A DNA stretch of 64,000 nucleotides, from the NCBI GenBank assembly GCA_024811115.1, contig JAKOGH010000051.1, positions 479,967 to 543,966 of the forward strand. Reading direction: 5' to 3'. Below the pieces are notes generated by a model. That model had not been told where the DNA came from, made no database searches, and saw nothing but the letters and a program-made list of their open reading frames with translations. This DNA is from Terana coerulea. Its lineage: Eukaryota > Basidiomycota > Agaricomycetes > Polyporales > Phanerochaetaceae. Both the position numbers and the translations under genes were made by a program. Of this stretch, positions 1 through 9,502 are shown piece by piece. The number at the start of each line of letters is the position of its first letter. Position 1 is the first letter of the stretch.

Positions 1-703
1 GGTATCAGGTCGGGGTGAGGGGAAAGTCGATTTAAGTCTGCCATATAAGGACGAACAGCGTGCAACTCCCGCAGACCGTCGGAGAGCAGATTTCGCACAT
101 CCGTATGCATTACTTCTGGTGTCTTCACCTCTGTACGAACCACATTGTAGTCGTTCAAGGCGCAGAAATGGAGATCGGCCCGAGCGCTGCATGTTGGCGA
201 TGTTGAAAGCGTCGAAGAACTGCGAGTCGATTACTTCAAGCACCTCGGTGGAGAAGTGACTGCGGGGGTCATAGTGAGAGCGGCGCCGCCCAAAGTCTGC
301 GGTTAAAGCTTTCACACGGTGAGCATGCTTCATGAAAGCTTCCCAATCGCAGGGTGTTGGTGTTTCCACGCATGCCTACAGTCGCAGACGCAAACCCAAA
401 TGAGTAAACCAGCACGAATGCGACTGGAAATGGATTTCTTACCAGTTGCACGGCTGTCCAACCGCTCCCATTCTCTAACTTCTCTTCAACGACTTCAGTC
501 CACAATCTTGTGGGCATACACTTGATGAGGGGACCGACAGAGTCTAGTTCGCTCCACAGCATATCCATGGCGTTCTCGTGAAGCAAGCGGCACGTAACCG
601 CGAGGCGGGCCATGGTCTTCCTACGGTCCTCGTTGGAGAGCTCATGCCACACATGGAGGAATATCTCGACCTGGATCTCTGCGACTTGAAGGCATTGATG
701 CAT
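1..703 (-). CDS. F-box-like protein, 5' part, runs off the left edge
   Basis: The product resembles the large basidiomycete family of F-box proteins, which recruit substrates to SCF ubiquitin ligases. Exon 1 (443..703) opens with MHQCLQVAEI and continues with an F-box-like helical stretch (CRLLHENAMDMLWSELDS, then PLIKCMPTRLW), the usual opening of this family. A 67-nt intron (376..442, GT..TAG) leads in phase 0 into exon 2 with SHFSTEVLEVIDSQFFDAF. After about position 205 the best-looking frame changes (it then reads VRTEVKTPEVMHTDVRNLL), so an unplaced intron or an indel lies near 150-210. The frame is open upstream to an ATG at 928, but I prefer the ATG at 703 because the family starts there. 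Any leucine-rich repeats would lie outside the window. Confidence 0.6.
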
Positions 704-1266
704 AGTAAGTCCTGCTGCCAGGTGAGCACGGAAATCAAGCTGGCAGTGTACGGAGGTTGAGACCCACTGTGGTCGCACTTGGCAAACTTGAACCGTGCGA
801 AAGTAGGGCAGTCGTAGTGACATCTGTGCCATTGCCGACGTTACTAGCCGCCTGCAGATGCCGTTGTTTTGCCACTGTAGGGAGCCGAGTCGTCTGGAGA
901 TCCCCAAGGAGGCAATAACTATCCCCATGGTCTCGATAGGTCGCGAGCCTGAGTGCCTGAAGATTATTCTGTGCTGAATATTGAAAGAGATTCAGAGGTG
1001 TACGTGGTAGTAGTCAAGACGAACCGATGTACGTCCGTGCTGGCGTTTGCCCGCGGCGCATCAATATCGAGCGCATCAAAGTCTCACGCTATATAGCGCT
1101 CGCTCATGCGCGCTACGGCCTTGTGGCGTTCACCCCTAACCTGAACGTTGATGCAATCACTCACTCAAGCCGCCCTCTGCTTCTTTTTCTTGAACACCAT
1201 GTCATCATCATCTGAAAGTCATTCTTGTCCTACACTACATCCCATGCTGAGCTGAACGTCGCTACT
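704..1266. promoter_or_regulatory. Divergent intergenic region
   Basis: This separates the leftward F-box gene from the rightward gene at 1267. A TATATA motif sits near 1089-1095 on the + strand, in a plausible place for the 1267 gene. Open frames here are short and show no family resemblance. Confidence 0.35.
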
Positions 1267-2841
1267 ATGCTGAATAAGCCACGGCAAGCCTCCAGATATG
1301 CAGGCCATACGGCTGACCCGACGTATATTCTACGTCTCGGCCCATACCGATTTTACGAGCTCGAGAAATGGAACAGGCCGTGGTGGTATGTGGCGTTGTA
1401 CAGTGGCTCACCGTATCTGCTAGGATTACTCGCTGCCAAACTATGGTCGAACATAGCTTCTCTGCCAGGTGCTCGGACACTCATGACCCCCGTCTTCACA
1501 CTACTGTCTGTACAGTTCCTCTTCGTCGCTCCTTTCGCAGCCATCTGTGTGGTGTATCCTCCAGTACCATTCCGGAATCTTCCCGCCGCCCTATATCACG
1601 ATCTCTTCCACCACGCCCTGAACGTCCTCACGCCACATAGCCAACTCTGCAGACGCATACAGAGGGCATGCCCAACCTGGGAGGTATACGATGAGGAAGA
1701 AGCTAGGAACCCATCTATGAGATTCACCATCTGGATCCTTAGGCTCCTGACCCGCTTCCTTCCTGAGGACAAGATTGGATCTATACTGATTCAACTCAGC
1801 AAGCACGACCTCTTCCTGCCCTCGCCGATCATGAAGCTCATCACTGACATCGTCCTCGACCGGCTGAAGCTACACGACCGTACCAACATATCTTGGCGGT
1901 CCGCGCCGCTGATCGACATCCAATCCCAGCTTGCGGCATTGTCGCTAAGCGCTACCCTCCCGCTCATATACATGGCGTTGGAGGTTATCGAGAAGGAGTG
2001 GGGTGGTCAGACGTCCCTATCATCCTCTTTTCCGGAGGACTCTGCATCTGTGGAAGCCATCTGCTGCATCGTGGAGCTCCTCCGCGTTCATGGAGATTGG
2101 ATGCATGTTGGAGAAGCTCTCGGGAAGACGTTGTCCGTGACTACGTACAAGCATCTTGCCACTTTGTTGAAATCCTGTTACGGTGGCGTCGACTTCCACG
2201 CGGAGGAGAATACTGTCGGATTTATCATCGCACGGCTGGCTGCGCTTGTGCATCTCCAACATGTGCACCACGGCGACGCTGAGAAGGCGAACGTGGGGCT
2301 CTCCATACGTGAGTTCTCCATGACTCCTATCTACACAAGCAGTACTCAGAAAGCCTCATGTATAGCCTTGGCCTACAACATACTGCACGCTGGCCCCAGC
2401 ATAGAAGCTGCCTTCCAAAGAGCTGCCGATGCCAACACTAGTCTTAAAGTCCGAACATTACATCCTGTCGCATCCGCCTTTGCCATGATCTCACTGGCTG
2501 CCCGCATACGTGCGCATCACACGCTCTCAGAAGACGACCCGCTGTCCTTCCAGGACAGCTCCCACCTCGCATTTTTAACTGATGTGGTGCTTCACTCTCA
2601 CACCACGAACATTGCGCGACACGAATGTGCAATGCTGGGCATCAGAGCCTCGTATCTCCAGGATAGTGTTGGGGCAATGTCTGCGGAGGACAATTCGGTA
2701 CGACGGACGATGAAGCTTCAGGTCGCCATGTGCGGCATGTTCGTGCGCGACTTGTCCAGGCTCGCGAACTGTCGGGAATGTAACGTTTGCACACGAATGC
2801 TTCTAAAACTGCAGATATGTGAGGCGAGGCTTTCTAGGTAA
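1267..2841 (+). CDS. Hypothetical 524-aa protein with N-terminal hydrophobic segments
   Basis: This is a single uninterrupted frame of 524 codons, unusual here because most long genes have several introns. The frame is open upstream to a TTG at 1225, but the first ATG is at 1267. Residues of about 40-75 (YVALYSGSPYLLGLLAAKLW) and 80-110 (LLSVQFLFVAPFAAICVVYP) are hydrophobic and could form two membrane helices. The remaining ~400 residues look helical and alanine/leucine rich with no catalytic motif I recognise. It is probably a lineage-specific membrane-associated protein. I assign no function. Confidence 0.7.
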   Translation: MLNKPRQASRYAGHTADPTYILRLGPYRFYELEKWNRPWWYVALYSGSPYLLGLLAAKLWSNIASLPGARTLMTPVFTLLSVQFLFVAPFAAICVVYPPVPFRNLPAALYHDLFHHALNVLTPHSQLCRRIQRACPTWEVYDEEEARNPSMRFTIWILRLLTRFLPEDKIGSILIQLSKHDLFLPSPIMKLITDIVLDRLKLHDRTNISWRSAPLIDIQSQLAALSLSATLPLIYMALEVIEKEWGGQTSLSSSFPEDSASVEAICCIVELLRVHGDWMHVGEALGKTLSVTTYKHLATLLKSCYGGVDFHAEENTVGFIIARLAALVHLQHVHHGDAEKANVGLSIREFSMTPIYTSSTQKASCIALAYNILHAGPSIEAAFQRAADANTSLKVRTLHPVASAFAMISLAARIRAHHTLSEDDPLSFQDSSHLAFLTDVVLHSHTTNIARHECAMLGIRASYLQDSVGAMSAEDNSVRRTMKLQVAMCGMFVRDLSRLANCRECNVCTRMLLKLQICEARLSR

Positions 2842-3823
2842 AAGTGGGGCACTAGTACTGATCCTGTTGTCCGAGCATATCATATCCTTCGTAGTACTTG
2901 TGCTTTGTACTTTCATGCCTCAAACTTTTCATTCGCAGGCAATGATCAGTACATTAAATCTCCGGTTGCACTCATTCAATCTGGAAGCTGCCTCTTCGAT
3001 AACTGAGTAACAGTTGCGCAGAACATTGCTTCCGCCTACAATCCGCCTAGAGCGTCCATACACGTGGCCACACTGAACAACCGGACACTTTCGGTAGCGC
3101 CGGTCCACCTGCTGTCGTTTCACGGTTCTGTACAACCCGGTGATTTTTTCTTATGTCATATAGCCCCTCAGGTAGCTAGCATAGCACATTTTAACATCAA
3201 ATCTTTAGTTGGTTTTATATTGCACGCAGCGTACCTCCCTCGCAAGCCATTCGAGCAGGTTGAGACTCCGGCGCTGTGTCCGGTTGTTCAGTGTGGCCAC
3301 GTGTATCTTCCCAACAAGGGTCCAAGTCGTTGTGGCGTTAAGCCCTAACCCATGAAGGCGTGTAGGCAAACAACGACAAGCAAAGGAGAATAACCAACTT
3401 GAACAACACCGGTGACCACCGTCGCACACCACCGCCAGGACAGACCCTTACCACCTTCATCTGCAGCCATGACAACTACATGTGCTGTACACCTGAGCCC
3501 ACCTGGTGCAGCTCAAGTTCGATGGTCTTCACCCGCAGACCGCATCGGAAAATGGGTCTTGACCACTCGAAGTCTTACACACATCACACGCCACATCTGC
3601 CAGGAATCCAGAATATGTAAGACATGTACGTCGCTGAATGTTCATAGTTGTCCAGTGTGCAAGCAGAAGAGATACAAGTATGTGAGTTATGGACAGCTTC
3701 ACTACAACCTCGACCGCTTCCTGAAATCGACTGCAGATGCCTGAGCCGCCGTCGCTCTACAATGAACATACATTTGTGTTGGTGAGTATTTCGACCTCCA
3801 TCATGATCTGAACTCACCGTTTC
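2842..3823. other. Intergenic region containing a TIR element
   Basis: Apart from the element at 3058-3306 no gene is supported. A + frame at 3412-3744 contains a CxxC..CxxC-like stretch (CKTCTSLNVHSCPVCKQKRY) but has no recognisable family and ends just before the convergent gene at 3824. I leave it uncalled. Confidence 0.4.
3058..3306. mobile_element. Small MITE-like element with 31-bp terminal inverted repeats
   Basis: The left end (3058-3088) and right end (3276-3306) are reverse complements over 31 bp, with a core reading CACGTGGCCACACTGAACAA inward. Beyond the perfect part the arms keep weaker complementarity (AGCGCCGG). The 28-bp core starts at 3061 on the left and 3303 on the right and is flanked on both sides by TA, which would fit a TA target-site duplication of the Tc1/mariner/pogo superfamily. 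The ~190-bp interior has no coding frame, so it is non-autonomous. No second copy was noticed in the window. Superfamily assignment is inference from the ends only. Confidence 0.75.
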
Positions 3824-4446
3824 TCAGGAAATCAAGTTCTTCAAGAAGCTGAGTTTTGACGTGCGACCGGGCGAGAACGAATGCACAGAGCGTTTGATAT
3901 CCACTTTTGAGTCCGACGCCGCCATTGTGGTAGACATATCACTAGTGGCTTTGATCACATTCAAAACCTCTAGTATCACAAGATCGGGGATAAGGCAGTC
4001 GACGATGCCTGCGCGGTGCATCTTCTGGATACCGGTTCTTGTCCATCGCGTACAGTAGAGTCCTTCAGCCCCGGCGCCCCGCTGCTGCGCTTGCTCTTGG
4101 AATTTCTGTGGCACGACGTTCTTCAGGAGCTTGTCGAACTGTGCCAGGGATCGCTCGTCGAGGGTTATATGCCCGATCACCCAGGCGCTCACCATCGGCG
4201 GCCTGAGCTCCAGTCGGATGAGGTGTAACTTCTGGTAATGCCATTGCGAGTCGGACAACTTGATCGTCTGGAATACCCAGCCTTGCTGCTGAGCAGGGTC
4301 TTCCACGACAAAGAAAGACCATTGGAAGATGTCGTCGTTGACGTCGTTGGGATTGTGGTTGCGCCGTTTGGTGGCCAGGAGGAGGATATCACCACGCTCC
4401 AGTGTAACGCTGCTGTCTGTTTGGGTTTGGGGGCGTTCTCGGTCAT
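3824..4446 (-). pseudogene. Orphan small-protein gene, copy 1 (frameshifted near its start)
   Basis: The body is clearly homologous to the gene at 49458-50057: shared blocks include LERGDILLLAT, HYQKL.L.RLE, a VIGH motif and the C-terminal FLKxxIS before the stop. Promoter and 5' leader are conserved too, so the start can be placed by comparison at the ATG at 4446. From that ATG the intact copy needs 45 nt to reach the LERGD block, but this copy has 50 nt, which throws the body out of frame. No in-frame ATG lies between its TATA box and the body. One missing base would repair it, so this is either a young pseudogene or a sequencing deletion. Function unknown. It ends at a TGA followed by a donor-like GGTGAGTT also seen at the other copy. 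Confidence 0.65.
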
Positions 4447-4510
4447 TGCGAAGGATGTCTGGATTGGTGAAGGTGAGTAGTTGAGTGTTGGTGTTGTACG
4501 TACTTATCGC

Positions 4511-4523
4511 GCCTTTTATATAT
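4511..4523 (-). promoter_or_regulatory. TATA box of orphan gene copy 1
   Basis: On the minus strand this reads ATATATAAAAGGC, about 70 bp before the ATG at 4446. The intact paralogue has TGTATAAAGG about 70 bp before its ATG, and sequence on both sides is conserved between copies. Confidence 0.6.
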
Positions 4524-4524
4524 G

Positions 4525-5394
4525 ATTTCAATCGAACCCGAAGCTGTGCATGCGCAGTGGCCACACGTTGCCATCCAATTGTCCTTGCGGCTTAAAGGCC
4601 GTGGTACTCAGATTTCCTGCACAGCCACTTCCTTAACACCAACTTCTGCGCCCATGGCCTAGACAACATCCAATATTGTCGTACTATTTTCTTCCGACGC
4701 CTTTATCTCAATACAAGGGTTTGTTTCTCAGAAGGCTGGCGACACAGCATGGCTCTGTTTCGGACTTTGGAGGACCGGGTGTTATTGTCTACGTACCACC
4801 TGACTTCTCTTGTTCTTTCAATGACATCCAAAATTAGCCTAGGAATTGTGGCGTAAGCACTGCGAAACTTGGAAACTGTTGGCAGAACAACAGTCAGGAA
4901 ACCAACATATCCCCAATGCCGTAGCCCACTCATCAATGGCAGCCTGCAGGGGTGGACTCCTGTCTGTCCACCCAGTCCTTCGTCCTCTATCCAAGCGACA
5001 CGTTGTGCCGCCTCTCTTCGTCCTGCCCTCGCATCGAGTCGATGTATTGCTTGTCCCTGTCACCCTGTTCACATTGACCGCCGCCACCTCGATCTGTAAG
5101 CAGAGGAGGGTATCAGAAGACGACTTACCAGGACTCCCGCTCAACCTTTGCAGCGATGACGAAGACAGGGGCGAGGGCTATGATCCTCGCAGAGTGCCTT
5201 CGGTGAGGGCGGGCGGTGCCTGTGGTGCGACTGTGTAGGCATTATGGTGCCGGAAATGTAAGGAGTGCCCCTGCCGCAAGTCACTTGATGCCTCCGAGGA
5301 CCGTCGCATGGTAGTGTGTATCCGCTTTCGAGAGAGCCTGTATGTATGGCCAAGGTGAACCTTTTCACATGCTCACGTCGTTTAGCAGAGCATC
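4525..5394. other. Upstream region of orphan gene copy 1; duplicated as far as about 4905
   Basis: From 4525 to roughly 4905 this matches, in inverted orientation, the region upstream of the intact copy (about 49085-49380), for example the shared GGATGT.AT.GAAAGAACA on the minus strand. From 4905 to 5394 I see no conserved gene. Confidence 0.5.
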
Positions 5395-5720
5395 ATGAGC
5401 CTCACTTTCGAGAGCGTTGCTCGGCAACAATGTCCCCAGTACTATCGTAAGAGCGGAGAGACTCTGCGCATCCCTCGCCGAAATCATCAAAATCAGGATT
5501 CAGCGACGACGGCAACCTGGCCAGCAAGCATTATGGTGGTGGCACGCTTGATATCATCCACAAGGGATCCGCGGCATCCATAATGGTTGCCAAATTTGGA
5601 CTTGGTGACAGAGTTGTAGATGTTGATGGCGGGGACGTTGAGCTTGCCGTCGCAACAGAACGTCTTGCAGACATGGCGGATACTGGTGGTGGACTCTTCA
5701 GTAACGCGAATATTGTCTGA
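5395..5720 (+). CDS. Hypothetical small protein, two exons (91 aa)
   Basis: Exon 1 is 5395..5446 and exon 2 is 5497..5720, joined across a 50-nt intron (GTAAGA..AATCAG). The splice changes frame cleanly, giving [18 protein letters not shown] across the junction and a glycine/aspartate-rich C-terminus ([20 protein letters not shown]). The shift into a long open frame at a good GT..AG pair is the main support. A possible acceptor (TTTAGCAG) just before the ATG means upstream exons may be missing, so this could be the 3' end of a longer or degraded gene. No family recognised. Confidence 0.4.
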
Positions 5721-7843
5721 ATAGAGTTAGATGTACAGTATGTCACTATTGTCGTGGGGGTGGCTTGGGATAGTGCGCGGCTTTCTCGACGCTCCTAGAG
5801 GCACAACGCTGCGCTTGATGCATGTATGTACGTCTGCCACCTTGCTATATCATAGTTCACCTGCCATAAATCGTGACCGCCACCTCGAACGGGATATTGC
5901 ACTTGCATGTCCGCCTTTCCTAATCGTGAAGCCGTTAGCGGACTATGCGCCGGGTGGCACGTTGTATTCTCCCGACCAATCGCTGCCGTGGCGGAAAGCT
6001 CAGGCAATCACGAAGGCTACACCATCCAAAGAGCCAAAGGAACGTGGCCGATTTCGCAAGATCCCGACGACCCGCAATTGTGTGCAGGGCGCCTGACCAA
6101 TGGCGCCGTCCGGCCAAATGGGCGCATACAATAAGCCAGCAGGCGGGGTCGCAATGGATATTCCTTCCGTGGTTTCGAAGTTCGCCTGCGGGTACCGAGT
6201 GTCGACATCGCCTTTCGGAAGGAACTCTGTAGGCCTCATTTCCGTTGTACAAAGTTCGGCACACGCGCCACTTGAGCTTCGTAGCGGGGAGCTTCTTTTG
6301 TATAGGGCAGCGGTTTGCGCAGCCAGCGCGCACGGATATCCTGTATAAAAGAAGGCGTGCGGTGGATGAAAGTGTGCACAGACCACACATTGCATTGCGC
6401 GACAGCTCGACAGGATCGGCGGCGCACTTACCCACGCACACTTTCGTCTCTGGCTTGACGCCTTCCGACTCTTTGCATACCCGCCCGGACATGGACGAGT
6501 TCCTGATTATTGCTACTCCCGGTGCCTGCAGAGGAGACCGAGGTGCCGCAGGACGCGGAGGGCCACAAGAGTCACACGAGCACCTTCTTCACGTGCGTTA
6601 TCGCCTGAGCCACGCTTCATCCTATTACACCAGTCATAATCTGCACGGTAAGTTCACCGTATACCAGAAAAGTTCAATAAGACTCACCTAGTATCTGTAG
6701 AACACCACCCTGCGATGGCCAGAGGCACCACAGCATTCCTTTGCATACCCACGACCGAACCATTCGTTCTCGATTCCGCATATAATCATCACTCGTTACC
6801 GCATCGATAGACCAAATGTATTTCCACATCCACCTTGGACATTTCGGACAGTTGTAGGACAGTATACCCGTTGAACATGTTATACCGTAGTGGGAGAAGA
6901 AGGAGAGATGTACCATAGTGGAATTAATCGCGTTGTAAATTACATCTACTGAAATCAGCACCGTCAGTCGGAGCGTATCCTACCATAGCCAAGTTTACTC
7001 ACAAGATAAATTGCACTGTGGGCACTACTGAAAAGGGCCGCCTCCATAGACTGATGTCCACCCAGCCCTCCGGTGACCAGCCTGCTCTCTTCCCTTGGCT
7101 GAATCGTGTTAGTGAGATATCATACGCACAAGCGTGTGCATTACCAGGGAGCCTGCGGTTTCCGTCGGCATTCGCGGCGAAGGGTCTGCTTCCTCTACCC
7201 ATGCATATGCTCACGTTGCAAACCAATGTGCCTCTGCAGCGAGCAGAGTGTGGGTTGGGCTCGGCTATTGTACGAGTGAGCATCCGGATTAACATGAGGA
7301 GAGCGTTGGCAAAGATGCATAGTCGGGGGATATATCCTGCGTTTCCTCTCACAGGGAGGGGAGAAGATGTCGAAGGATGTTGGAGGTGATCAAAGCACAG
7401 TACAAGGATACGGGAGCGCTCAGTCAGTAGTGTTCTTACCTGTAGTTTTCGCACGCTTACAACACAAGCTGACGCTTCCAAACTTGGTCCCTTACTTACA
7501 TAACTTACGACTTTCTACACACCCCTTGACTTTCCTCACTGCCTCCGTGCCAAGCGACTGCTACGGACAACGTCGAACGCGTCACGACGACGGCGCGGGG
7601 CCCGTACGAAGCATCCATCAAACGGCGCAGCTAGGATCCTGACAGCAGCGCTGCCAATCCAGCATTCCGGGGCTGTGCCGCAGCCTCGCTAACGAGGCGC
7701 TACAGGTCCGCAGTCAGGATAACCATGAGGACCAAGGCGTACATATACCGGAGGCGATAGGGGGTTCTCGTCCTCGTCGTCCTCCTCCCAACACTCATCT
7801 CCACCCCTCGTTGTCGCGGCCGAAGCTACCCTCCCTCGCCACC
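5721..7843. other. Gene-poor region with fragmentary coding-like stretches
   Basis: Several overlapping frames on both strands occur at 5900-6500, with no family resemblance. On the minus strand, an exon pair around 7180-6870 (intron GTGAGT..TTTCAG between HSAIYL and VDVIYNAINSTMV) reads like real protein but I could not extend it to a full gene. No RNA gene or repeat was seen. Confidence 0.3.
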
Positions 7844-9098
7844 ATGATCATCGAAAAGATTGAGCAGCCGACTGGCTACGCACAGGAGAAGGTCTACGGG
7901 GTGCGCTTTCTGTATTGTCCGGAGCAGGCGCAGTTGCTTACTGGGCTGGGGTGCTGTAGAACCATGCCCTCCCGCAGATTCCACAAATCTCACAAGACGT
8001 TCCTCAAGAACAGCCCCCGCCGTACATCGAGGGCAGCAGCAGGCCTGGGCCCGCTCACAGTCCGTCGTCTATGGCGCGCGCCCAGTCTGTGTTTACCTCA
8101 GCGACGCAACAGCCGGTGAACTGCATAACGCTACAGTCTAAGCACAACTCTATCTCTGGTACGTCCAGGATAAGATGCATCAAGCTTTGGTCGCTCATTG
8201 TGCTGTGTAGGCTCGTATATCATCAACCCCGAGCTGCCAGGCGCTGTAGCGTCGCAACTACGCATGCTGGACAAACGCGAGAGGAAACGCATGAAACTCA
8301 ACATCTCGCCCAACGCCGTCTTTAAAACCCACCACGGTGCTCTAAACCTGAATCTGGCTACCGCGGGATCCACGGACGAGCCAGGCAAGGCGTATATCCA
8401 GGCTGTCACCCGCCATGGCAAGGTTAATGTTAACTTGGTGAGTTTGACTTGAATTAGACCGCATACATGAGTCTAATCGGCGAGCAGTTTGCACTACAAG
8501 CCAACAAAAATATCTGCCTTGAGCTGGTCACGAAGCACGGTGCGTCACTATCTGACCACTGCCACATAAAACTCCAACGCTCATCTCCGTCGTAGCTCCG
8601 ATCACACTGCTCATTCCCCAGAACTTCCGCGGTGCACTGCATCTGAAGACACGGCGCGGCAATATCCAGTTCCTGAAAGCGTTTGGCGAGCAGGCACGCA
8701 TCGTGAACGCCGACGATGAGCACGCCCACGTTCTCTTCGGCGAGGGCGACGTCTCGCAGGCGGAGCCGACGAGCGAGGGTCTCGACTTCGTCTCGATCAC
8801 CTCCCGCCACGGTCGCATCACCGTCGGCATCTCGGGCGCGGACCCGATCGAGACGGCGGCGACGGGCAGCCTAATCCAGAAGCTGAGCGCGCTCGTCCTG
8901 GGGTCCCAGCGCATGCGCAGCGTGCAGAACCTCCGGGGCGAGATGGCGCGCGAGCGCGTCGACACCCTCATGCGGCACGTCGAGGCGCGGGCGGACGAGA
9001 TAGGGCACCATATAGAGGCACGTGCGGCGATGATGGAGGGGCGGGGAGAGGGCCGCTTCGCAGCACCACGACCGGGAGCACATCAGCCATCTGCCTAA
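7844..9098 (+). CDS. DUF7330-like domain protein, five exons (345 aa)
   Basis: Exons are 7844..7900, 7960..8158, 8211..8437, 8488..8539 and 8596..9098; introns of 50-59 nt all have GT..AG ends and the joined length is 1038 nt. The N-terminus is proline rich (QEQPPPYIEG). It is followed by the layout I associate with basidiomycete DUF7330 proteins: a short strand ending in NSISGSYIINP, then repeated beta-strand units (HGALNLNL, APITLLIPQNFRGALHLKTR, VSITSRHGRITVGIS). The C-terminal ~80 residues are charged and helical (MARERVDTLMRHVEARADEI). Function of the family is not known; the strand repeats suggest a beta-solenoid or sandwich. The first intron boundary is the least certain. Confidence 0.72.
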
Positions 9099-9502
9099 CA
9101 AGCCCGTCATTCTCCGTCACTTGCCTTCCTGCTTGTCTATCTTCAAGGAGCTTATCCGGATATCTTAAGGGACTGTTATACCACTGTACAATGCATTTCT
9201 TATGTTCTGTCTCCATAGTAAGTTGTCTAGTATAATCTAATGCACATCGCCTCGTTACTCGGAAACAACTGCGGTTGCCTAGATGTTGTCTTAGACGTTG
9301 TCCAGTTGCAGTCTGTAACCGCCGCGGTCAGAAGGCCAGCGACCCTGGATGGTATAAGCCTCCGATGACCCCGGACAGGGACCCAACAACCGGTCAACCT
9401 GCCGAAAATTCAGGCGTGATCTCTTCACAGGGCCTGGCGCACGAACCCGCACACAAAACCCCACCGACGGACCCACGCTCGGCACCCACTCTGCCGCACA
9501 CC

